From positions 374,329 through 438,328 of the forward strand of contig NZ_JAQQTE010000022.1 in assembly GCF_028561565.1 (NCBI RefSeq): a stretch of DNA of 64,000 nucleotides, written 5' to 3'. The translations under genes and the position numbers were made by a program. How positions within the stretch are numbered: the first letter of the stretch is position 1; the number at the start of each line of letters is the position of its first letter. The notes beneath the pieces were generated by a model. That model worked only from the letters and a program-made list of their open reading frames with translations, made no database searches and was not told where the DNA came from. The DNA comes from Gilvibacter sediminis. GTDB taxonomy: Bacteria; Bacteroidota; Bacteroidia; Flavobacteriales; Flavobacteriaceae. Of the stretch, positions 32,973 through 40,438 are shown one piece after another.

Positions 32973-35900
32973 ATGAACATTACTCAATTTTCGATAAACA
33001 AGAACCGAATCACCTTTACCATTCTGGCTACCATTATGCTTATGGGGATAGTGATGTACCAATCCCTTCCTAGAGACAGTATGCCTCCATACACCGTGCG
33101 TGTGGCTTCTGTGGTTTCTTTTTTCTCCGGAGCCTCACCAGAGCGTGTGGAACAATTGGTGACCGACAAAATTGAAAAGGTGGTGCAAGAACTGCCTGAA
33201 CTTAAAGAGGTCTCTTCAACATCAAGAACCGAGCTTTCTGTGGTGCAAGTCACTTTAAAGGATGAGGTTCCACCAGAAGAGATGCAAGCGGTTTGGGATC
33301 GTCTGCGCAGAAAACTAAACTCCTTACAAGGCTTGCCCTCTGGGGTAAAACCAGACTTGAAAGACGACGGTATTGGTGAAGTATTCGGCCTTGTGGTCGG
33401 GATCACCTCAGACGGATTCTCTTATGCAGAGATGAAGGAGTATATCGATGATATAAAGGATGACCTCATTAAATTACCCGATGCCGCTAAAGTTGAAGTT
33501 GGCGGGGAACAAGAAGAGCGCGTTTTTGTTGAGTTTGACAATGCTAAACTCAAAGAATATGGACTGTCTTCCAGCAAATTGCAACAGATCATACAATCCA
33601 CAAATATCCTCAGTAGTGGTGGGCAGATCAACTTGAATGAAGAACGGATCATTTTAGAACCCACGGGCAACTTCAATTCCATAGAAGATATTCGGGAGAC
33701 TCTGATTCCTGTCGGGAGCTCAGGATCCCAATTAGTACCTCTTGGAGATATCACCAAGGTCACGCGCGGCTATATAGATCCGCCAAAACAGCGCGTACGC
33801 GTTAACGGACGCGACGCGATCTCCATGCACGTCAGCCTTAAAGAAGGATCCAATGTCATCCAATTGGGAACAGACGTGGATAAAGTAATGGCCAAATGGC
33901 GTCAGAAGTTACCAGTAGGTCTTGAAATACAACGCTTGGCCTCTTTAGATACTTACATCGATGTCAAGATCAGTGACTTTGTGGTAAACCTGTTACAGTC
34001 CGTGTCCATTGTACTTATTGTAATGCTGGTTTTCTTGGGCTTGCGCTCTGGAGCCATTATTGCCAGTTTGATCCCTATAGTAGTGGTCATGACCCTTATG
34101 CTTATGGGCGTTATTGGTATGGGACTCAATCAGGTGACTTTGGCCGCTTTGATCATGGCTTTAGGTATGATGGTAGACAATGCCATTGTAGTGGCAGAGA
34201 CCATTATGGTTAAAATGGAACAGGGCGTAGAAAAGAAACAGGCAGCCATTGAGGCCTGTTCCGAGCTCTTTGTTCCTTTGTTGATCTCTACTTTAACTAC
34301 TTCTGCGGCCTTCTTGTCTTTCTATTTGGCAGAATCGACCATGGGAGATATTGTTGGGCCTATATTCGTGGTCATCTCATTAGCGCTACTTTCTTCTTGG
34401 ATCATGGCATTGACGGTGATCACCTTGTTCTGTTATTTGTTCTTGAAGATGAATAAAAGTGGAGAAAAGAAGGAAAGCATTATTGATCGGGTGATTCGCA
34501 AGCTCAAAGGGTATTATTTAGATCTGATCCTGATAGCGCTTTCTAAGAAATACATGGTGCTGTTAGGTATTTTTGTGGCCTTTTTCTTGTCGCTCTACGG
34601 ATTTACTAAGGTGCTTTTTGTATTCTTCCCAGACAGTGATAGAAATATGATCACGGTGGATGTGAATCTGCCTTTGGGGACTCGTATTGAATCCACTTCT
34701 GATGTGGTTCAAGGCATAGAAGATTTTATGCAAGACTCCTTGCAAGTTAGCGAGCAGCGCGCCAATGGAATAGTAGATTGGTCGGCTTATATTGGTGAAG
34801 GACCTAAGTCTTATGATTTAGGATATTCTCCAGATGAAGCCAACTCCAGTTATGCCCACTTGCTGGTCAATACCTCAAGTTTTGAGGTCAATAATGAAAT
34901 GATTGCGCGTTTAGACGCCTATTGTTTTGCCAATTTCCCGAATGCAGATATCAAAGTGGGTGCTTTGGGATCTGGGGGTGGAGGAACGCCTATTGAGGTT
35001 AAGGTGTCTGGACCAGACCCTGATGTTTTGGCCACAATTGCGGATCAGATCAAATCCAAACTCAGCGGAATCAATGGTACTAAGAACGTGAAGGATGATT
35101 GGGGACCCAAGAGTAAAAAGTTTGAGATCAAGATTGATCAAGCGCGGAGTCAGACCGCGGGAATAACCAATCAAGATATTGCGACCTCCTTGCAAACCGT
35201 GTTAGATGGATTTCAGGCAGGAGAATATCGTGAAGATGATAAGTCCATTCCTATTGTGATGCGCAGTTTAGGCAGCCAACAGCAAACCTTGGAAGCTCTG
35301 GAGACCTTAAATGTTTATTCGCAATCTACTGGAAAGAGCGTTCCGCTCTCTCAAGTGGCGCGTATTGTTCCTAAATGGCAATACAGCAAGATCAAGCGTT
35401 TGGATATTTACAGGACGGTGGTGATATCCAGTGAATTAAAAGAAGGTGCTAACGCATCTCAGATCAATGGGGAACTCACGCCATGGCTTGACGGACAACA
35501 AGAAGCGTGGGGAGCAGATTATTCCTATAAATACGGGGGTGATGCAGAAAATACGGCAGAGAACATGGGAGCAGTAGTGAAATACTTGCCGCTTTCTGGT
35601 TTTATAATCGTTTTATTATTAATCATTCAATTTAACTCCTTTAGAAAGATGGTTATGGTCTGTTTGACCATTCCACTAGCAATCATTGGAGTGGTGGTTG
35701 GTTTGTTACTGTTCCAAGAGCCCTTTGGCTTTATGCCTTTCTTGGGTGTGATTTCTTTGGCGGGAATTGTGATCAACAATGCAATTGTCCTCATAGATAG
35801 GATGGAAGTGGAGCAGAACGTCTTAAAACGCGAGGAACCTGAAGCCGTTATTGTGGCCTGCTTGCAGCGATTCCGCCCGATATTACTGGCAACATTTACC

Positions 35901-36089
35901 ACAGTGCTCGGATTGATCCCGCTTTATTTGAGTGGAGGAGAGATGTGGGAAGGTATGGCTGTGAGTATTATGATCGGGTTGTTGTTTGGAACGGTCATTA
36001 CCTTGATTTTCATTCCGACCTTTTACAGTGTGGTTTACCGTATCAATTACAAGAATTACAGCTTTAATAGAACCCTTGCTGAAGATTAA
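32973..36089 (+). CDS. RND-family efflux pump permease
   Basis: This 1038-residue pump has the standard RND layout of 12 helices in two halves and two large periplasmic loops (about residues 35-335 and 555-870). N-terminal features are FSINKNRITFTILATIMLMG and LPRDSMPPYTVRVASV. The proton-relay helix 4 reads MALGMMVDNAIVVAE, with Asp402 followed by Asn instead of the Asp-Asp pair of AcrB, as in several Bacteroidota RND pumps. The second-half repeat carries GVISLAGIVINNAIVLIDRM. Substrate cannot be read; operon context indicates export through the adjacent adaptor and TolC fusion. The stop and the next start overlap as TAATG. Confidence 0.92.
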   Translation: MNITQFSINKNRITFTILATIMLMGIVMYQSLPRDSMPPYTVRVASVVSFFSGASPERVEQLVTDKIEKVVQELPELKEVSSTSRTELSVVQVTLKDEVPPEEMQAVWDRLRRKLNSLQGLPSGVKPDLKDDGIGEVFGLVVGITSDGFSYAEMKEYIDDIKDDLIKLPDAAKVEVGGEQEERVFVEFDNAKLKEYGLSSSKLQQIIQSTNILSSGGQINLNEERIILEPTGNFNSIEDIRETLIPVGSSGSQLVPLGDITKVTRGYIDPPKQRVRVNGRDAISMHVSLKEGSNVIQLGTDVDKVMAKWRQKLPVGLEIQRLASLDTYIDVKISDFVVNLLQSVSIVLIVMLVFLGLRSGAIIASLIPIVVVMTLMLMGVIGMGLNQVTLAALIMALGMMVDNAIVVAETIMVKMEQGVEKKQAAIEACSELFVPLLISTLTTSAAFLSFYLAESTMGDIVGPIFVVISLALLSSWIMALTVITLFCYLFLKMNKSGEKKESIIDRVIRKLKGYYLDLILIALSKKYMVLLGIFVAFFLSLYGFTKVLFVFFPDSDRNMITVDVNLPLGTRIESTSDVVQGIEDFMQDSLQVSEQRANGIVDWSAYIGEGPKSYDLGYSPDEANSSYAHLLVNTSSFEVNNEMIARLDAYCFANFPNADIKVGALGSGGGGTPIEVKVSGPDPDVLATIADQIKSKLSGINGTKNVKDDWGPKSKKFEIKIDQARSQTAGITNQDIATSLQTVLDGFQAGEYREDDKSIPIVMRSLGSQQQTLEALETLNVYSQSTGKSVPLSQVARIVPKWQYSKIKRLDIYRTVVISSELKEGANASQINGELTPWLDGQQEAWGADYSYKYGGDAENTAENMGAVVKYLPLSGFIIVLLLIIQFNSFRKMVMVCLTIPLAIIGVVVGLLLFQEPFGFMPFLGVISLAGIVINNAIVLIDRMEVEQNVLKREEPEAVIVACLQRFRPILLATFTTVLGLIPLYLSGGEMWEGMAVSIMIGLLFGTVITLIFIPTFYSVVYRINYKNYSFNRTLAED

Positions 36090-36772
36090 TGCTAGACCGT
36101 TTTTACAACATACGTTTTGAGCTATTCTTGTTCTCTCAAGTAGCCATTTTATTCGGTTCCTTGATCATGCCGCAACAACCCTTTGATCGTTTTATAGCGC
36201 CACTGCTTTTAATGCTTAATTTGCTGACAGGTTTGGTCTTGGTCTCTAAAAAGGGGCGTTATTTTTGGTTCTTTGTGCTCTTATTACTGATAAGCAGCGG
36301 TCTCTTTGGTGTAGATTCTCTATTCGAAGTGGATAGCGCTAACCTTAAAATTGTACGCATAGGCTGTTATTTTGTATTCTACACTCTGGTGGCCTTGGAG
36401 ATCATTAGACAGGTTTGGGTGGCCAAGCAAGTCAATAAGAATGTGATTTACGGACTTGTGAGTGGTTATATTTCTTTAGGATTGATAGGCTGCTTTATTT
36501 TTGTGTTGATCGAATGGCTCAACCCCGGATCCTTTCAAGGAGATATGATGGTAGAAGCCATTTCCAACGGCCGTGAGCTCATAGAACCCTTGATGTATTT
36601 TAGTTATATCACTTTGATGACTGTAGGTTATGGCGATATGCTGCCGGCGACTGCCTTGGCTCAGAAAGCTGTGATCTTAGTAGGACTCATGGGGCAGTTC
36701 TATTTGGTCATCATTACCGCGGTTGTAGTGGGCAAATACATCAGTACAGAAAAACGAATTGAATCAGAATAA
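36089..36772 (+). CDS. K+ channel-like ion channel protein
   Basis: This 227-residue membrane protein has about four N-terminal hydrophobic helices (residues 10-110) followed by a two-helix pore module. A helix near 125-150 is followed by a pore loop with the potassium selectivity signature T178-V-G-Y-G-D183 inside SYITLMTVGYGDMLPATALA, then the inner helix (KAVILVGLMGQFYLVIITAV). No cytoplasmic RCK/TrkA domain follows; only a short charged tail remains. Its coupling to an RND pump and a Na+/H+ antiporter suggests a shared role in ion or membrane-potential balance, which is inference. Confidence 0.85.
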   Translation: MLDRFYNIRFELFLFSQVAILFGSLIMPQQPFDRFIAPLLLMLNLLTGLVLVSKKGRYFWFFVLLLLISSGLFGVDSLFEVDSANLKIVRIGCYFVFYTLVALEIIRQVWVAKQVNKNVIYGLVSGYISLGLIGCFIFVLIEWLNPGSFQGDMMVEAISNGRELIEPLMYFSYITLMTVGYGDMLPATALAQKAVILVGLMGQFYLVIITAVVVGKYISTEKRIESE

Positions 36773-36825
36773 ACAATAAATCACTATACGACAAATGCCC
36801 TATGTACAGGATTAAAACCTTCTGT

Positions 36826-36833
36826 TATCTTTG
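36826..36833 (+). promoter_or_regulatory. Putative -7 promoter box
   Basis: TATCTTTG matches TAnnTTTG exactly and lies 18 bases before the ATG at 36852. No TTG at the usual spacing upstream was found, so only the -7 half is supported. Confidence 0.5.
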
Positions 36834-36851
36834 GGCAAATAATTATTCCAC

Positions 36852-38102
36852 ATGAAAGCTTTAATTACTTTATTCTTAATGATTCCTCTAATGGGAGTCG
36901 CACAATGCCTTGAAGGAGATTGCCAAGATGGTTTTGGGGTTACGACAAATGACACCGGGACTTACTACGGAGGTTTTGAAGAAGGCGAATTCAACGGCCT
37001 TGGGGTATTGATTACTGCAGACGGCGAAACGGCCATTTATGGAGAGTTCGTAGCCGGTACCTTGACTGGATTAGCTGTTGTAATTGACGAGGTTAAATTG
37101 ACCACAGCCCTATATTTTAACAACAGTCCTTTAAGTGACCGTTATTTTATTGCTCCAAATGAAGGCGGAGTTCATTTTCCGGTCAATGCTGATGATGAAT
37201 TGGCTATGGAGGGTTACCTAGAAGCGGACGGCAGTAAAGACTGCTTTATTGGAGATTGTAGTAACGGATGGGGTGCTCAGCAGTTTGATAACGGCATCTT
37301 TATCTCAAAGAATGAAGGCGGAGAGCCGGCAACCGGTCCAATTTTAGCTTACAATAAAGAATCAGATAATCTTATTTATGCCTTAGGGCCAGATACAGAC
37401 ACTTGGGCTACTTTAACCTTTGAAGGCGGTTCTGATGCATTTTTGATCCAAGATACTAATGAAGATAAAGGCGTAGTCACTCAGTTTGCAGTGAATTCTG
37501 GGAAGATGGTTTACTTGGTAGAACAGAACGGAAAGACCATAGAGGAAGGTTCCTTCACTGATGATGGAATCGCTATGGCTTATGACCCGATGAAGGAGTA
37601 TTTTGAAATGTTCAAGGGCATGATCTCTAAGCAGGGAATTTCTGGAATCCCTGTGGCTTCGGGTAGATCCACCACCATGCCTAAAAAATCTTCAGGAGGT
37701 GTTCAGCCGGCCACACCGGTATCTCCAATAGGTAACAGTAACAGCACCAAATCTTTAGATGACGAGATCGAGGAAGTTGTTGCTTTGATTGAGGAGACTC
37801 AATATGAGTCTGCCATGAGCAAGGTCAACAGTATTCTAAATAAATATGGAGATGTTGCAGAAGCTTATGCGTATCGCGGTTTGCTCAATATGGTCATCCA
37901 GGGTGATGTGAATGCCGGTATTGATGATGTGACCAAAGCCTTGGAGGTAGATCCTAATGACGGGTTCTCCAATTACGCTGCTGGCTTGATTTTCAATGCA
38001 GGTGACACTGCTGAGGCCAAAGAATGGGCGTGTGAGTATTTCCAAAAAGCTTATGATAACGGATATACAGATGCCGCTAGCGATTTAGAAAAATGTAATT
38101 AA
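36852..38102 (+). CDS. Secreted MORN/TPR-type protein of unknown function
   Basis: This 416-residue protein has a signal peptide (ALITLFLMIPLMGVAQ). Residues about 18-140 include MORN-like units: CLEGDCQDGFGVTTNDTGTY and the related CFIGDCSNGWGAQQFDNGIF, plus YYGGFEEGEFNGLGVLI. A middle region of weak pattern follows, then a low-complexity linker (about 275-300), and the C-terminal 110 residues form about three TPR helices-pairs (DEIEEVVALIEETQYESAMS, AEAYAYRGLLNMVIQGDVNA). Such proteins occur widely in Bacteroidota and are thought to mediate protein contacts; no enzymatic residues are visible. It is monocistronic, with its own promoter box and a strong terminator. Confidence 0.75.
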   Translation: MKALITLFLMIPLMGVAQCLEGDCQDGFGVTTNDTGTYYGGFEEGEFNGLGVLITADGETAIYGEFVAGTLTGLAVVIDEVKLTTALYFNNSPLSDRYFIAPNEGGVHFPVNADDELAMEGYLEADGSKDCFIGDCSNGWGAQQFDNGIFISKNEGGEPATGPILAYNKESDNLIYALGPDTDTWATLTFEGGSDAFLIQDTNEDKGVVTQFAVNSGKMVYLVEQNGKTIEEGSFTDDGIAMAYDPMKEYFEMFKGMISKQGISGIPVASGRSTTMPKKSSGGVQPATPVSPIGNSNSTKSLDDEIEEVVALIEETQYESAMSKVNSILNKYGDVAEAYAYRGLLNMVIQGDVNAGIDDVTKALEVDPNDGFSNYAAGLIFNAGDTAEAKEWACEYFQKAYDNGYTDAASDLEKCN

Positions 38103-38140
38103 GCGGAAAAATAGATTTTCCCATAAGATATTTTATTTGT

Positions 38141-38174
38141 GATCCTCAGGCGATTTAACCTGGGGATCATTTTT
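38141..38174 (+). terminator. Rho-independent terminator
   Basis: GATCCTCAGG (38141-38150) pairs with CCTGGGGATC (38159-38168), a 10-bp stem with one G-T wobble and an 8-base loop, followed by a six-T run. It closes the MORN/TPR gene. Confidence 0.88.
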
Positions 38175-38176
38175 TA

Positions 38177-38196
38177 TTGCACCCTATTTGCACCCC
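38177..38196 (+). promoter_or_regulatory. Direct repeat of TTGCACCC upstream of the TPR-LuxR regulator
   Basis: TTGCACCCT and TTGCACCCC occur 11 bases apart, about one helical turn, 48 bases before the regulator ATG. The same pair (12 bases apart) recurs downstream of the regulator at 40127-40147. The arrangement suggests a binding site for a dimeric or tandem-bound regulator, possibly the adjacent LuxR-type protein itself. Alternatively it reflects promoter-proximal sequence, because TTTGCACCC also follows the rRNA -7 box. Confidence 0.4.
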
Positions 38197-38243
38197 TAAG
38201 TTGAAGGCTAAAATTCCTTATTTTGGAGGTCAAATCGCGCGTC

Positions 38244-40109
38244 ATGAAGAAGCCCTTCGTTTTCCTACTTATCGCTTTATTATTCATTCACTTAGGACAG
38301 GCTCAGTCTAAAGTTGATTCTTTAAAAACAGCGCTTAGCCAAACGGCAGATCCGCAAATTAGACTGACCGTCTTGGATGAGCTGACAACGGCATTAATTA
38401 GAAATAACGATTCTGCCCAGGAGCAATATCTAAAAGAGTATTTGGCTTTGGCTGGTGATTTGAAGGAATTTGATTCCATGGCGTCTAAATCGCGCTTTTT
38501 GATTCAATTCTATATCAATACACGTCGGATAGAAAAGGCGCAGCGTCTTGCAGATTCTCTATTGACCTTTAAGGATCGATTTAATAATGAAAGTTCTGAA
38601 GCGCATTTGAAGCTCAAGCGAGCAGCGCTCTTCTATGATCAAAATCGCTTTGAGGAGGCTTTGCAGGATTATGACAGATCGGCAACCCTTTTCTTAAGCA
38701 GTGGAGATTCCATCTTTGCTGCAGATGCGTATTTCTTTTCGGGACAAGCGCTATCCGATCAGAATAACTTCTTAGAGGCCATCAAAAAATTTGAGACGGC
38801 AGAACAACTCTACGAGCGCTTGGGTGATGTTCAATATTCTATTTTAGTTGGGGCAGAACTCACGCAGTTATACAAGAAGAACGGATTTGTTCAAAAAAGC
38901 ATTAATGAGCGAGAACGCCTCTTGAAAAAAGCTCTAGCAAATGAGGATTATTTGTCCTATTTACAACTCCTGGGTCAAAATGTGGTTGCCTATCACAGTC
39001 TGAAAAATTATGAGCAAATGGATGCTACGCTTCAATTGATGGATGAAGCAGGGGCAAAGTTCGATGACCCATATAGCAAATCCTACTACGACCGCTTCAA
39101 GACCAATTATAAGCTATTGGGGGCATGTTATCGGGGAGACCTTGAGCAAGCCACCGTTTTTATGGATCAATTAGAAGCTATAGAAGCTGAAGGAACCACC
39201 CCTTATTTGCAAGGTGATGCCCTTACCGCCAAGGCCGCCTATTTTGAGCTTGTGGGTAATCAAGCCTCATTGATCAAGACCTTGCAAGAACTTGCAGACA
39301 TTAACGGCACCAACCGTCTAGAAGCTCAGATTGAAGCTCGGGAGAAACTCGCTGCCATGTATTCCGCAAAGGGACAATACAACAAGGTGGTTGATCTACT
39401 CAGAAAGAATGCACGCATCAAAGACTCTATTTACGAGATTCAAAGAAGCAATACCTTTCTCTATTATCAAGCGGCCTTTGAAAATGAAAAGCGACTCAGT
39501 GAGCTCAGTCAGCAGGATGCCCAAATCAAACTCTTAGAATCTGATAAACAATTGGCCGCGAATAAAAGGAACTCCCTGATTGCGCTCTTAACGCTTATCT
39601 TTTTGGCTGTCGGTTTGATCATTTACTTTAGAAACCGACAGAAGATCAAGGAACAGGCTTATCAGAATATCTTACTCAACAATAAGATCGCCAATAAAAC
39701 AGAGGAGATCAATACGCTACTCAATGAGACCATTCAACACATTAAATCCAAAGAGCGCATTGCTGAGAATTTGCAAAAACTCTCTAATGAGAATGAGGGA
39801 ATCACTTTAAAGAGCATCATAGCAGATCTTAAAGCGAGTAAAGCAGACAATACCAAATTGATGCTCATTAAGCAGAATATAGAACAGGTCAATTTTGAGT
39901 TCATCAAAAAGCTAAAGACTACGCATCCGGAATTGACCAAGACCGATGTGGAGATCTGTTCGCTCATTAGAATTGGTTTAAACCGAAAAGAAGTAGCAAA
40001 TCTTAGAAACACTTCATTAGAGGCGGTTAAATCTTCCCGTTTTCGCATCAAAAAGAAATTGGGATTGTCTCCAGATTCATCTTTAGACGATTACATTAAT
40101 ACCTTGTAA
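38244..40109 (+). CDS. Membrane-anchored TPR regulator with LuxR-type HTH
   Basis: This 621-residue protein has a signal peptide (KKPFVFLLIALLFIHLGQAQ) and a periplasmic helical domain of about eight TPR-like repeats (residues about 25-430, for example KLKRAALFYDQNRFEEALQD). One transmembrane helix follows (about 442-463, LIALLTLIFLAVGLIIYF), then a cytoplasmic coiled coil (about 470-560) and a C-terminal helix-turn-helix (about 570-621). The HTH reads LTKTDVEICSLIRIGLNRKE then VANLRNTSLEAVKSSRFRIK, typical of LuxR/GerE-like domains. This one-component design, common in Bacteroidota, would pass an envelope signal straight to DNA. ATG at 38244 was chosen over TTG at 38223 for the signal peptide. 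Confidence 0.82.
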   Translation: MKKPFVFLLIALLFIHLGQAQSKVDSLKTALSQTADPQIRLTVLDELTTALIRNNDSAQEQYLKEYLALAGDLKEFDSMASKSRFLIQFYINTRRIEKAQRLADSLLTFKDRFNNESSEAHLKLKRAALFYDQNRFEEALQDYDRSATLFLSSGDSIFAADAYFFSGQALSDQNNFLEAIKKFETAEQLYERLGDVQYSILVGAELTQLYKKNGFVQKSINERERLLKKALANEDYLSYLQLLGQNVVAYHSLKNYEQMDATLQLMDEAGAKFDDPYSKSYYDRFKTNYKLLGACYRGDLEQATVFMDQLEAIEAEGTTPYLQGDALTAKAAYFELVGNQASLIKTLQELADINGTNRLEAQIEAREKLAAMYSAKGQYNKVVDLLRKNARIKDSIYEIQRSNTFLYYQAAFENEKRLSELSQQDAQIKLLESDKQLAANKRNSLIALLTLIFLAVGLIIYFRNRQKIKEQAYQNILLNNKIANKTEEINTLLNETIQHIKSKERIAENLQKLSNENEGITLKSIIADLKASKADNTKLMLIKQNIEQVNFEFIKKLKTTHPELTKTDVEICSLIRIGLNRKEVANLRNTSLEAVKSSRFRIKKKLGLSPDSSLDDYINTL

Positions 40110-40126
40110 ATCAATTATTTATTAAA

Positions 40127-40186
40127 TTGCACCCTCTTTTGCACCCCATGTAAATTTGTCAAGGGGTGCACAGATTTCTATTTTCG
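40127..40186 (+). promoter_or_regulatory. Promoter with overlapping operator-like inverted and direct repeats
   Basis: TTTG (40155-40158), 20 bases, then TATTTTCG (40179-40186) fit the Bacteroidota promoter with one mismatch in the -7 box. The -33 element lies inside the spacer of a perfect 8-bp inverted repeat, TGCACCCC (40140-40147) and GGGGTGCA (40163-40170), itself preceded by a direct TTGCACCCT (40127-40135). A protein bound to the inverted repeat would cover the -33 box. It would drive the 51-residue ORF and perhaps the large protease-like gene. Confidence 0.5.
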
Positions 40187-40215
40187 ACTCGAACTAATTA
40201 CTAGAAGCAATTTCC

Positions 40216-40371
40216 ATGCGTTCTTTTTTTAAAAACAATGAGTCTAAAACAGGGCAAACACCTCCAAGTGGGTTAGGTGTTAAAGCTTTGACTAGACAAC
40301 AAAGGTTTTTAAAGGCGCATTTTAAAGAGCTTCAAGCAGTAGAAGAGAAGATCAGACAATTGAGAGAGTAG
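40216..40371 (+). CDS. Small basic protein, 51 residues
   Basis: An ATG-started frame of 51 codons plus TAG encodes MRSFFKNNESKTGQTPPSGL and continues into an amphipathic helix (LTRQQRFLKAHFKELQAVEE, about residues 25-44). There is no signal peptide or Cys. It lies 30 bases after a promoter-like element, between the TPR-LuxR regulator and the large secreted protein. The conserved-looking GLGVKALTRQQRFL part and charged coiled end look protein-like, not random. Function unknown; possibly a small regulator or a product of the regulator's target operon. Confidence 0.55.
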   Translation: MRSFFKNNESKTGQTPPSGLGVKALTRQQRFLKAHFKELQAVEEKIRQLRE

Positions 40372-40438
40372 GCTTCGTTTTTAAGGGAGCTTTCACCAAA
40401 CAAGTATAGAAACTAACATCAACCCAAATCCAATCCAC

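Noticed and set aside
36089..36772. Ligand-gated or RCK-controlled potassium channel
   Set aside because: Only a short charged tail follows the pore helices; no nucleotide-binding or RCK domain is present.
40140..40170. TGCACCCC/GGGGTGCA inverted repeat as a terminator of the regulator gene
   Set aside because: The loop is 15 bases and no clear T-run follows directly; it overlaps a -33 box, so an operator reading is preferred, though a weak terminator cannot be excluded.
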